A DNA stretch of 16,384 nucleotides, taken from the NCBI GenBank assembly GCA_944393165.1, contig CALXZF010000092.1, forward strand, positions 1 through 16,384. The letters are read 5' to 3'. Position 1 is the first letter of the stretch. Every line of letters starts with the position of its first letter. A program made the translations under genes and the position numbers. Below the pieces are notes generated by a model. That model was given only the letters and a program-made list of their open reading frames with translations. It was not told the DNA's origin and did no database searches. This stretch comes from an uncultured Clostridia bacterium. GTDB lineage: Bacteria > Bacillota_A > Clostridia > TANB77 > CAG-508. Of this stretch, positions 1 through 8,520 are shown one piece after another.

Positions 1-1779
1 ACAGTTCATACAGCTCCTGGATATGGTAAAGAAGACTATTTAGCAGGATTAAAAAATGGATTAGATATTGTTGTTACTGTAGATGAAAAAGGTCATCAAA
101 CAGAAGGGGCAGGTCCTTTTGCTGGAATGTTCTATGCAAAATCTAATAAAGAAATTACAAAATGGTTAGCTGAAAATGGTTATTTGTTAAAAGAAGTACA
201 AATTTCTCACTCATATCCACATTGCTGGAGATGTAAAAAGCCTGTAATTTATAGGGCGACTGACCAATGGTTTGCATCTGTTGACGGATTTAGAGAAGCA
301 GCATTAAAGGCTATTAAAGAAGTAAAATGGATTCCTTCTTGGGGAGAAGAGAGAATTGCTAGTATGGTTAGAGACAGAAACGATTGGTGTATTTCTAGAC
401 AGCGTACATGGGGAGTTCCACTTCCAATATTCTATTGTGAAAATTGTAAAGAGCCATATGTTACAGAGGAGTCTATAAAGAAAATACAAGATATATTTAG
501 AGAAAAAGGTTCAAATGCTTGGTATGACATGAGCGAAGAAGACCTTATGCCAGAAGGCGCAAAATGTAGTAAATGTGGACATACTCATTTTAAGAAAGAA
601 ACTGATATTATGGATGTATGGTTTGATTCTGGCTCAACACATCAAAGCGTGCTTGTAGAAAGAGGAATACCATATCCTGCAGATTTATATTTGGAAGGAA
701 ATGACCAATACAGAGGCTGGTTCCAATCATCACTTTTAACAAGTGTTGCAACTAATGGAATAGCACCATATAAGCAAGTTCTAACACATGGATTTGTTAC
801 AGACGGACAAGGAAGAAAAATGTCAAAGAGTCTAGGAAATGGTGTAGCACCTGGAGATGTTGCAAACAAATATGGAGCAGATATTTTGAGACTATGGGCA
901 TTATCATCAGATTATACAAGTGAGGTAAGCTTATCAGATAGTATATTAAAGCAAATATCAGAAGTGTATAGAAAAATTAGAAACACAGCGAGATATATTT
1001 TAGGAAATACTTTCGACTTTAATCCTGAAAACAAAGTGGCATATGAAGATTTGCAAGAAATAGATAAATGGGCTTTAACTAGACTTAACAAATTGATTAA
1101 AGATGTAACAGAAAATTATGACAATTACAGTTTTAGTAATTGCTACCATGATATTAATCAATTCTGTGTAATTGATATGAGTAATTTTTATTTAGATATA
1201 ATAAAAGATAGATTATATACTTATAAGAAAGATTCTGTAGAAAGAAAAGCTGCTCAGACTACAATGTACATCATATTAGATGCATTAGTAAAAATCTTAG
1301 CACCTATGATTCCATTTACAGCAGAAGAGATTTGGAAAGCAATGAAGCATACTAAAAACGAAGAAGTAGAAAGCGTAATGCTTACAGATTTCCCAGAACC
1401 AAATGAGAAATTTGACAATAAGGAAATAGCAGAAAAATGGAATAGAATAATAAAACTTAAAGATATTGTCGCAAAAGAATTAGAAGTTGCAAGAACCGCT
1501 AAAACAATAGGACATTCTCTAAATGCTAAAGTTACAATATTTGCAGAAGGAAGCCAATATGAATTTATAAAAGAAAATCTAGAACTTTTACAAACAGTAT
1601 TTATAATTTCTAAATTGGAAGTTAAAGAAAATGAAAGAAAAGATGAAGTAAAACTTGGAGTTAAAGTAGAACAAGCACCTGGAGAAAAATGTGAAAGATG
1701 TTGGATGTATTCAGAAACAGTCGGTGACGATAAAGAAAATCCTACAATATGTCATAGATGCATAGAAAACTTAGGCTAA
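1..1779 (+). CDS. ileS: Isoleucyl-tRNA synthetase, 3' part (5' end outside window)
   Basis: Class Ia aminoacyl-tRNA synthetase that charges tRNA-Ile with isoleucine in the cytoplasm. The reading frame is open from base 1, so 592 C-terminal residues are present. A normal bacterial IleRS of about 920 residues would lack roughly its first 330-340 residues here, including the HIGH motif. The visible part starts inside the CP1 editing domain (VHTAPGYG, then AGPFAG). It continues through SRQRTWG and the KMSKS loop at 817-831 (KMSKSLGN), which binds ATP. A helical anticodon-binding domain follows. It ends in the zinc finger CERCW...CHRC (cysteines at bases 1690, 1699, 1750 and 1759), typical of the bacterial zinc-containing form. 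No disruption is seen. The stop codon lies inside one copy of a short repeat (GGCTAAAAGG) that recurs just downstream. Identification is secure; only the 5' end is missing. Confidence 0.97.
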   Translation, partial: TVHTAPGYGKEDYLAGLKNGLDIVVTVDEKGHQTEGAGPFAGMFYAKSNKEITKWLAENGYLLKEVQISHSYPHCWRCKKPVIYRATDQWFASVDGFREAALKAIKEVKWIPSWGEERIASMVRDRNDWCISRQRTWGVPLPIFYCENCKEPYVTEESIKKIQDIFREKGSNAWYDMSEEDLMPEGAKCSKCGHTHFKKETDIMDVWFDSGSTHQSVLVERGIPYPADLYLEGNDQYRGWFQSSLLTSVATNGIAPYKQVLTHGFVTDGQGRKMSKSLGNGVAPGDVANKYGADILRLWALSSDYTSEVSLSDSILKQISEVYRKIRNTARYILGNTFDFNPENKVAYEDLQEIDKWALTRLNKLIKDVTENYDNYSFSNCYHDINQFCVIDMSNFYLDIIKDRLYTYKKDSVERKAAQTTMYIILDALVKILAPMIPFTAEEIWKAMKHTKNEEVESVMLTDFPEPNEKFDNKEIAEKWNRIIKLKDIVAKELEVARTAKTIGHSLNAKVTIFAEGSQYEFIKENLELLQTVFIISKLEVKENERKDEVKLGVKVEQAPGEKCERCWMYSETVGDDKENPTICHRCIENLG

Positions 1780-1787
1780 AAGGAAAA

Positions 1788-1855
1788 TTTGGTCAAAAGG
1801 GACACTCCAAAATGTCCAAGAACTTGGCTAAAAGGGACACTCCTCTTCGGCCAAG
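1788..1855. repeat. GGGACACTCC direct repeat pair with hairpins (REP-like)
   Basis: Two 18-bp copies, GGTCAAAAGGGACACTCC at 1791-1808 and GGCTAAAAGGGACACTCC at 1826-1843, match at 16 of 18 positions. Each lies in a small stem-loop: TTGG/CCAA (1789-1792 with 1816-1819) and CTTGGC/GCCAAG (1823-1828 with 1850-1855). A third partial copy, GGCTAAAAGG, overlaps the ileS stop codon at 1774-1783. The core AAAAGGGACACTCC recurs at 10693-10706 with one mismatch. There is no U tract directly after the second stem; a T run begins further on at about 1870. This looks like a dispersed REP-type palindromic repeat rather than a classical terminator. Confidence 0.6.
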
Positions 1856-1886
1856 AGAGAAAAAATAATTTTTTTAGAGGGATTTG

Positions 1887-2813
1887 ATGAACAATAGAGG
1901 AAAAATTAGTATAAAAACTATTATATATTATGTTTTTATAATAGTACTACTTTTAATTGCAAGAAGTATTTATGTTAGATATAATTTTTATGATTATAGC
2001 AAAGGAGTTCGTGAAGGAGGCAAAACCTCTTTCACAAGGGACTCCGATGTTGTGTATTCAAAAGAGGATAGCTATAAAATAGAAAATAGAGAATACAATG
2101 ATGCAATGTTTTATAAAACCATAGAAGTAGAACCGTATACGGCATATAGAGTTATTTGCATGGTAAAAACAGAAAATGTAGTAAATAAAGAAAATAATTA
2201 TACAGGTGGAGCTCAAATTTCAATTAATGATACAACAGAAAGCTCAAAGGCGATAACTGGTACAAATGATTGGACTGAGCTTACTTTTATGTTTAATTCT
2301 AATAATAGAACTAGTATTGATATTGGTTTTAGATTAGGTGGATATGAAGAGCTAAGCCAAGGCACAGCGTGGTTTTCGGATTTTAGAATAGAACAGGGCA
2401 GTGTTGATACAAATAAAAACTGGCATATGGCATGTTTTATTATAGAAAACATAGATGCAGAGATAGAAAAAAATGGGAGTAGTAGCCGTGTAAATCTAGA
2501 AATGTCTTATGATGATATTTCAACGATTAAAGAGAATATGAAAAGGTTACAAAATTCAATACAAGAAATAAGTGGAAACAATATGACTATAACTTATGAT
2601 GTAATAGAAATAACAAATCCACTTACTTCATTAACTTATGATGAAGAAAATGAGTATTATGCGGCACCAAATGATGTAAACAGCTTAATAGAAAGTTATG
2701 TGGATGATGAAGAATATGATTATATTTATGTGGCAGTAAGACTAGGAGATTTAAACAAAAGTCAAGATGTACTAGTTCATGATTGGATAGGATTGCGGAG
2801 CAATGGAGTATAA
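1887..2813 (+). CDS. Putative membrane-anchored metallopeptidase, N-terminal portion (frameshifted gene)
   Basis: The first 308 residues of what appears to be one longer gene. The ATG at 1887 is preferred over the TTG at 1884 because the AGAGGG ribosome binding site at 1876-1881 is better spaced from it. Residues about 10-30 form one hydrophobic segment, a signal anchor. Residues about 70-175 look like a beta-sandwich carbohydrate-binding-type module: alternating polar strands, with NDWTELTF and AWFSDFRIEQG resembling CBM4/9-type ends. The rest is acidic and begins a region ending in DYIYVAVRLGDL and HDWIGL. At about 2796 the frame is lost and the ORF ends nine codons later. Dropping one base near 2796 joins it smoothly to the HEFLH-containing frame that follows, giving a product of about 445 residues. 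Family assignment is tentative. It could be a true pseudogene or a sequence error. Confidence 0.6.
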   Translation: MNNRGKISIKTIIYYVFIIVLLLIARSIYVRYNFYDYSKGVREGGKTSFTRDSDVVYSKEDSYKIENREYNDAMFYKTIEVEPYTAYRVICMVKTENVVNKENNYTGGAQISINDTTESSKAITGTNDWTELTFMFNSNNRTSIDIGFRLGGYEELSQGTAWFSDFRIEQGSVDTNKNWHMACFIIENIDAEIEKNGSSSRVNLEMSYDDISTIKENMKRLQNSIQEISGNNMTITYDVIEITNPLTSLTYDEENEYYAAPNDVNSLIESYVDDEEYDYIYVAVRLGDLNKSQDVLVHDWIGLRSNGV

Positions 2814-3225
2814 TCAAATAGGGTATTCTAATATAAGACTTCCAGATGATAGAAACAGTACATTCTATGATTATTCTAGCTATAATACATTTCCAGAAGA
2901 GGTTTTTGTGCATGAATTCTTGCACACATTGGAAAGAAATGAAAAAGAAAATGGAAATGAAATAGCAGCTTTACATGATTATGGCGAATATGGATATACG
3001 AATGACAGGATAAATGGATTAAGAACATGGTATGAAGATTATATGCAAAATACTATAAATAATGGCAAAAATAAAGGACTTACTGAATTTGTTTATTCAT
3101 CAAAACCAATCCATGAAAGCAACTTTGAAAATGCATTTGAACTAAACTTATTAGATGAACCAGATAATTTACTAGAAGAAATAAATAGTATAATAGAGAG
3201 AATAAAAAGATTGTTTACAAAGTAA
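2803..3225 (+). CDS. Putative zinc metallopeptidase, C-terminal portion (frameshifted gene)
   Basis: Continues the upstream ORF in the next frame. It contains HEFLH (in VFVHEFLHTLERNE, about residues 37-41), the HExxH zinc-binding motif of gluzincin/metzincin-type peptidases, with the E as the expected catalytic base. A candidate third ligand cannot be fixed by eye; E and H/D residues follow in LHDYGEYGY. The ATG at 2803 overlaps the previous stop (2811-2813) and has only GGAG two bases upstream, so independent initiation is unlikely. The natural protein probably reads DWIGL followed by GAMEYNQIGYSNIRLP, which needs a one-base change near 2796. The C-terminus is charged and helical. Acting outside the membrane is inferred from the N-terminal anchor in the preceding frame. 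Confidence 0.55.
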   Translation: MEYNQIGYSNIRLPDDRNSTFYDYSSYNTFPEEVFVHEFLHTLERNEKENGNEIAALHDYGEYGYTNDRINGLRTWYEDYMQNTINNGKNKGLTEFVYSSKPIHESNFENAFELNLLDEPDNLLEEINSIIERIKRLFTK

Positions 3226-3258
3226 AGAGTAAAAAATATTGAAAGGGATGCAACAAAA

Positions 3259-4281
3259 ATGCAAGTATCAGAATTTAATTATGATTTACCAGAAGAGTTA
3301 ATTGCTCAAACTCCAATAGAAAAAAGAGACGAATCAAGACTTATGATTCTAGACAGAAAAAACAAAACAATAGAGCACAAAAAATTTAAAGATATAATTG
3401 ATTATCTAAATCCTGGAGATTGTTTGGTAAGAAATAATACTAAAGTTATTCCTGCAAGAATTTATGGAAAAAAAGAGACCGGAGCAAATGTTGAATTCTT
3501 ATTATTAAATAATATAGAAGGAGACATTTGGGAGACTATTGTAAGGCCTGGAAATAAACTTCATGTTGGAACTAAAGTAATATTTGGAAATGGAATCCTT
3601 AAAGCAGAAATCTTAGATGTTATGCCAGGTGGAACAAGAAAAGTGTTATTTAAATATGACGGGATATTTAATGAAATATTGGATAAAATTGGCTTAATGC
3701 CACTTCCACCATATATACATGAAGAACTAAAAGAAAAAGATAGATATCAAACCGTTTACGCAAAATACGAAGGCTCAGCAGCTGCTCCAACAGCAGGATT
3801 ACATTTTACACCAGAGCTATTGGAAAAAATCGAGCAAAAAGGTATAAAAATAGCTAATGTGACTTTGCATGTAGGAATAGGAACTTTTAGACCAGTCAAA
3901 GAAGAAAGAGTAGAAGACCATGACATGCATTCAGAGCATTTCTATATTAAAAAAGAAGATGCAGAAAAAATAAATGAAACAAAAAAATCAGGCAAAAGAG
4001 TAATTGCAGTAGGAACAACTTCATGTAGAGTTTTAGAAACTATTGCAGATGAAAATGGAATGGTAAATGAAACAGAAGGTGATACAAGTATATTTATTTA
4101 TCCAGGTTATAAATTTAAATGTTTAGACGGATTAATCACAAATTTCCATTTACCACAATCCACATTACTAATGCTTGTATCAGCATTGGCTGGAAAAGAT
4201 TATATTTTAAAAGCGTATAATGAAGCAGTTAAAGATAAATATAGATTTTTTAGTTTTGGAGATGCAATGTTCATCCAATAA
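3259..4281 (+). CDS. queA: S-adenosylmethionine:tRNA ribosyltransferase-isomerase QueA
   Basis: Transfers and isomerises the ribosyl moiety of SAM onto 7-aminomethyl-7-deazaguanine in tRNA, giving epoxyqueuosine, the step after Tgt in queuosine synthesis. At 340 residues it is full length for the family. Hallmarks are the N-terminal [14 protein letters not shown] with [19 protein letters not shown] (about 59-70), [13 protein letters not shown] (172-184), [11 protein letters not shown], the DHDMHSE segment, [11 protein letters not shown], and the C-terminal [17 protein letters not shown]. The start at 3259 has AAAGGG about 11 bases upstream; an ATG at 3248 is out of frame. tgt follows about 100 bp downstream, the usual queA-tgt pairing, so co-transcription is likely unless the hairpin between them reduces readthrough. 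Confidence 0.98.
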   Translation: MQVSEFNYDLPEELIAQTPIEKRDESRLMILDRKNKTIEHKKFKDIIDYLNPGDCLVRNNTKVIPARIYGKKETGANVEFLLLNNIEGDIWETIVRPGNKLHVGTKVIFGNGILKAEILDVMPGGTRKVLFKYDGIFNEILDKIGLMPLPPYIHEELKEKDRYQTVYAKYEGSAAAPTAGLHFTPELLEKIEQKGIKIANVTLHVGIGTFRPVKEERVEDHDMHSEHFYIKKEDAEKINETKKSGKRVIAVGTTSCRVLETIADENGMVNETEGDTSIFIYPGYKFKCLDGLITNFHLPQSTLLMLVSALAGKDYILKAYNEAVKDKYRFFSFGDAMFIQ

Positions 4282-4372
4282 CTTAAATAAAAGGTACAGA
4301 CTTAAGGTAAGTTCAAAACATCAAAAGCGTGAACAAAAGGAAGTAGTCCCTTTTGTTCACTTAAATACAAGG
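4281..4372. repeat. 14-bp imperfect direct repeat flanking a hairpin insert
   Basis: ACTTAAATAAAAGG at 4281-4294 and ACTTAAATACAAGG at 4359-4372 match at 13 of 14 positions and bracket the queA-tgt spacer. Collapsing one copy with the intervening DNA would leave about 21 bp between the queA stop and the tgt ATG with the GGAGG site intact, a normal operon spacing. This suggests a roughly 78-bp insertion. The repeat is longer than typical small target duplications, so the mechanism is unclear. Confidence 0.5.
4329..4360. repeat. Perfect 12-bp palindrome GTGAACAAAAGG/CCTTTTGTTCAC
   Basis: GTGAACAAAAGG at 4329-4340 pairs perfectly with CCTTTTGTTCAC at 4349-4360 around an 8-nt loop. No U tract follows, so it is not a standard terminator. 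The same left arm occurs in the third hairpin of the cluster at 10687-10698, which ties the two loci into one dispersed repeat family. It sits inside the direct-repeat-bounded insert between queA and tgt and could modulate tgt expression as an mRNA hairpin close to its ribosome binding site. Confidence 0.75.
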
Positions 4373-4380
4373 AGGAATAA

Positions 4381-5505
<1,125 letters not shown>

Positions 5506-5519
5506 AGGGAGGAGTTTTT

Positions 5520-7055
5520 ATGAATTTACTAGAAGACGAACAAATTAATACAAAAAGCAAAAACACAAAAACAATAATGATTGTTATAATAGTGCTTATT
5601 GTATTTTTAGTTATTATTAGTGGAGTACTACTTTATTTAATAACTACTGTAGAGAATAGTACAATAAAATTAAATCTTGACGGGCAAAATAAAACCTTCG
5701 CAGATGATATGTTTTTAATAGAAGATGATAAATTATATATTGCAATTAGGGATTTTGGAGAATTAATGGGATATTCTTCATTTAATGGAGATTACAAAAA
5801 TAGAAGATATTCTGAAAATACAAGTGATTGTTATATTAGCAGTAGTGATGAAATTGCTTCATATTCTTTAAACTCTAATACTATGTATAAAAAAGTAACA
5901 GAAAATGAAGATTATGAATATTTTGATTTAGACGAGCCTGTTAGATTTCAAAATAACAAATTATATGTAATAGCAGAAGGAATGGAAATAGGCACTAACT
6001 GTATTATAGATTTTAATCCGGATAATAATCAAATAACCGTATATTCATTAGATTACTTAATCAGTCTGTATTCGCCACAATTTCCTAATGCAGCAATTAT
6101 AGCTGATGATGCTGATTTCAACAATAAAAAAGCTCTAAGATATGGAATGGTAGTTATATTCAATGAAACAGACGGATATTATGGAGTATATTCTACAGAA
6201 GGAAATGAGATTATAGGTCCAAAATATACAGACTTACAATTTAAAGAAGATAGCCAAGAATTCACAGTCACAACTGATGAAGGAAGAATGGGAATTTTAT
6301 CATCAGACGGCACCACAAAAATAGAACCAAATTATAATGAGATAAAACAGATTAGTACAGATTTGGATTATTATTTAGTAAGTAATAATGATAGGTATGG
6401 TGTAATTAATCATAATGGAAACATTATAATACATTTGGAATATAATCAAATTGGAGTAGATGAAAGCAGATTTAATTCAAATGGCATAGATAATCCATAT
6501 ATTTTATTTTATAACTGTATACCAGTTATGCAAAATAATAAATGGGGGCTATTTGATATTCATGGAAATGTAATATTACCAGTACAATATGACCAAATGG
6601 GATGTGTGGTAGGAACACAAACAGCAGAAATTGGAAATAATGTTTTGGTAATTCCGCAATATGAAGCTATAGTTTTGGGACAAGGTGACAAATATGGAAT
6701 TTATAGTGCGTTAGGCGAAGAATATGTTCAAATGGCATTAGATACAGTATATTCACAAACTATAGCAGGCGAGGAAAAATATTATATGACATTTACAAGA
6801 CAGGTTGAAGAAAACGGAGAGCTAGTTGATAGACAGGAAACTTATGATGTGGACCAATATTTTGAACGATATGTAGATGTGACATTACAAAATCCACAAA
6901 CTCCAGAGATTAACCAAAATTCTATAGTTACAAACACTACAACAGATACAAACACTACAACTGGAACAGAAAACACAAATAGTGCAGAAAGTACGGTTAA
7001 TAATGCTGAAACACAAACCGAAGGGAACCTAAATATAATGGATAACTTGGTTTAA
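5520..7055 (+). CDS. Membrane-anchored WG-repeat protein with stalk-like N-terminal domain
   Basis: 511 residues. A short basic cytoplasmic tail is followed by one membrane segment (about 18-42), placing the rest outside the cell. Residues about 45-175 contain two strand-rich units, KLYIAIRDFGELMGY and KLYVIAEGMEIG, that resemble the copper-amine-oxidase N-terminal 'stalk' domain of Firmicutes surface proteins. Residues about 205-410 hold at least five WG-type repeats: YGVYSTEGNEIIGP, MGILSSDGTTKIEP, YGVINHNGNIII, KWGLFDIHGNVILP and KYGIYSALGE. The tail from about 455 to 500 is Thr/Asn-rich low complexity. GGGAGGAG at 5508-5514 gives a strong ribosome binding site. It lies 14 bp after tgt, where yajC is often found in related genomes, and is followed by a strong terminator. 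The role is unknown; an envelope or binding function is inferred. No catalytic motif is visible. Confidence 0.85.
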   Translation: MNLLEDEQINTKSKNTKTIMIVIIVLIVFLVIISGVLLYLITTVENSTIKLNLDGQNKTFADDMFLIEDDKLYIAIRDFGELMGYSSFNGDYKNRRYSENTSDCYISSSDEIASYSLNSNTMYKKVTENEDYEYFDLDEPVRFQNNKLYVIAEGMEIGTNCIIDFNPDNNQITVYSLDYLISLYSPQFPNAAIIADDADFNNKKALRYGMVVIFNETDGYYGVYSTEGNEIIGPKYTDLQFKEDSQEFTVTTDEGRMGILSSDGTTKIEPNYNEIKQISTDLDYYLVSNNDRYGVINHNGNIIIHLEYNQIGVDESRFNSNGIDNPYILFYNCIPVMQNNKWGLFDIHGNVILPVQYDQMGCVVGTQTAEIGNNVLVIPQYEAIVLGQGDKYGIYSALGEEYVQMALDTVYSQTIAGEEKYYMTFTRQVEENGELVDRQETYDVDQYFERYVDVTLQNPQTPEINQNSIVTNTTTDTNTTTGTENTNSAESTVNNAETQTEGNLNIMDNLV

Positions 7056-7148
7056 TAGTAAAAAAATATTTTGATTACTACCTATTCTATATGAAGAAAG
7101 GGTAGCATAAAAGTAATAGTAATTAAGGTTATGTTAATCTAACAAAAG

Positions 7149-7188
7149 GCAGTTATGATATAAATAAAATCATAACTGCTTTTTTTTT
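7149..7188 (+). terminator. Rho-independent terminator after the WG-repeat gene
   Basis: A perfect 11-bp stem, GCAGTTATGAT (7149-7159) with ATCATAACTGC (7169-7179), has a 9-nt A/T loop and is followed by nine T residues. It most likely ends the queA-tgt-WG transcript. Upstream, at about 7072-7118, a weaker imperfect pairing (ATTACTACC against GGTAG and AGTAAT) is also visible. Confidence 0.92.
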
Positions 7189-7249
7189 GAATATATATTA
7201 TTAGAATTAAAAACTATATTTATAAATTAGGAAAGGAATGAGATTGATT

Positions 7250-7657
7250 ATGACAATTTCAAATAAAAAAATTGAAGATTTATCAAAAGAAGGAAATAAA
7301 AATATATTGAAAATCATAAAAGGTTCTGTTACTGCAATTGTGTTAACACTTATTTTACTTACCATTTATGCAGCATTACTATCTTTTTCAAATATAGCTG
7401 AAAACACAATGGTTCCAGTAGTTTTAACGATTTCAGGAATCAGTATTTTAGTTGGAAGTTCCATAAGTAGTATAAATATAAAAAAGCAGGGAATGCTAAA
7501 TGGAGGATTAGTTGGATTAGTGTATATGCTCACTATTTATATATTATCAAGTATTTTTTTAGTTGGATTTGAACTAAATTTCAATTCGATATTAATGATA
7601 ATTATTGGAATAGTTGCCGGAATGATTGGAGGAATAATAGGCGTAAATATGAAATAA
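7250..7657 (+). CDS. TIGR04086-family four-helix membrane protein
   Basis: A small integral membrane protein with four hydrophobic segments. Counted from the ATG at 7238, they lie at about 29-50, 58-80, 85-108 and 114-136. The pattern KGSVTAIVLTLILLTIYAAL, then GMLNGGLVGLVYML and the glycine-rich end GIVAGMIGGIIGVNMK fits the TIGR04086 family, known from Clostridia near tgt, yajC and secDF. Its function is unknown. The start is ambiguous. The ATG at 7238 lies only 1 nt from AAAGG (7232-7236) and is too close. The TTG at 7244 has ideal spacing (7 nt) and the ATG at 7250 is 13 nt away. I use 7250; the longest form would be 139 residues. It lies between a terminator and a promoter, so it may be expressed alone. 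Confidence 0.75.
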   Translation: MTISNKKIEDLSKEGNKNILKIIKGSVTAIVLTLILLTIYAALLSFSNIAENTMVPVVLTISGISILVGSSISSINIKKQGMLNGGLVGLVYMLTIYILSSIFLVGFELNFNSILMIIIGIVAGMIGGIIGVNMK

Positions 7658-7691
7658 AGCTTAAATTTCTTATAAAATTTCTGCAAAATTA

Positions 7692-7720
7692 TTGATATTT
7701 TTATATTTTTAATATACAAT
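7692..7720 (+). promoter_or_regulatory. Probable housekeeping promoter for HD-secD-secF
   Basis: TTGATA at 7692-7697 and TACAAT at 7715-7720 are separated by exactly 17 nt, each one base from the sigma-A consensus. The 7753 start codon lies about 25 nt past the expected transcription start, with a GGAGG site between. Confidence 0.6.
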
Positions 7721-7752
7721 CATATGGTATTTAAAATGGACTTGGAGGTAAT

Positions 7753-8412
7753 ATGATAACATTTGAAGATGTAAAAAACAATATTGAGGTAAAAGCTTTG
7801 GTTGAAGGTTCACAAAAACAACTAAATGCTTTAGGCTACACAGAGCATTCTGTAAGACATGTAACCATGGTTGCAAATAGAGCAGCAGAAGTATTGGAAA
7901 CATTGGGTTATCCAGAAGAAAGAATTGAGCTTGCCAAGATTGCAGGATATATGCATGATATTGGAAATTGCGTAAATAGAGTCGACCATGCACACACAGT
8001 AGCAATTTTAGCATATCAAATTCTGAAAGGAATGGGAATGGACTCGGCTAAAAGAACCGAAATCATGATGGCAATAGGAAACCATGATGAGCAAACAGGG
8101 ACAGCAGTTAGTGACATATCTGCTGCACTCATATTAGCTGATAAATCTGATGTTCATAGATCAAGAGTAGTAAATAAAAACATATCTACTTTTGATAAAC
8201 ATGATAAAGTGAATTATGCTGTTACAAACTCGGAATTCAAAATAAGCAAAGAAGAGAGAAAAGTAACTTTGAATTTGACGATTGATACTAAAATTTCTCC
8301 TGTTTTGGACTATTTTGAAATCTTTATGGAAAGAACAATGATGAGTAAACATGCAGCTAAATATTTAGGAATATGGTTTGAATTAATTATAAATGATACA
8401 AAACTGCTTTAA
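7753..8412 (+). CDS. HD-domain phosphohydrolase
   Basis: 219 residues. It carries the full HD-superfamily metal-binding pattern: His36 in SVRHV, His68-Asp69 in YMHDIGN, His79 and His81 in DHAHTV, His111-Asp112 in IGNHDE, and Asp130 in LADKSD. These residues form the one- or two-metal site that hydrolyses phosphomonoesters or phosphodiesters, including nucleotides. The substrate cannot be read from sequence. No signal peptide or membrane segment is present, so it should be cytoplasmic. TTGGAGGTAAT precedes the ATG with good spacing. It precedes secD, an arrangement also seen in other Clostridia, which suggests a conserved but unexplained link. The C-terminal 70 residues have no recognisable motif. 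Confidence 0.9.
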   Translation: MITFEDVKNNIEVKALVEGSQKQLNALGYTEHSVRHVTMVANRAAEVLETLGYPEERIELAKIAGYMHDIGNCVNRVDHAHTVAILAYQILKGMGMDSAKRTEIMMAIGNHDEQTGTAVSDISAALILADKSDVHRSRVVNKNISTFDKHDKVNYAVTNSEFKISKEERKVTLNLTIDTKISPVLDYFEIFMERTMMSKHAAKYLGIWFELIINDTKLL

Positions 8413-8459
8413 AATTATTGTGGACAAGTTATCAATATTCAATTGCAAGGAAGAGCTAA

Positions 8460-8484
8460 TAGGAAAGAATTCTATTCTTTTCTA
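8460..8484. other. 11-bp stem-loop in the HD-secD spacer
   Basis: TAGGAAAGAAT (8460-8470) pairs with ATTCTTTTCTA (8474-8484), including one G-U pair, around a TCT loop. There is no U tract, so termination is unlikely. Being about 37 nt upstream of the secD start, it may be a processing or mRNA-stability element. Confidence 0.4.
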
Positions 8485-8520
8485 ACAAGAGTTAAACCCA
8501 AGAAAGGAATGAAATAAAAA

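Noticed and set aside
1884..2813. Start at TTG 1884
   Set aside because: Only 2 nt from the AGAGGG site, while the ATG at 1887 is 5 nt away and a canonical codon.
7658..7752. SCIFF (six-cysteine) peptide gene expected near TIGR04086 in Clostridia
   Set aside because: The spacer has no small Cys-rich ORF; only a promoter and a ribosome binding site are present.
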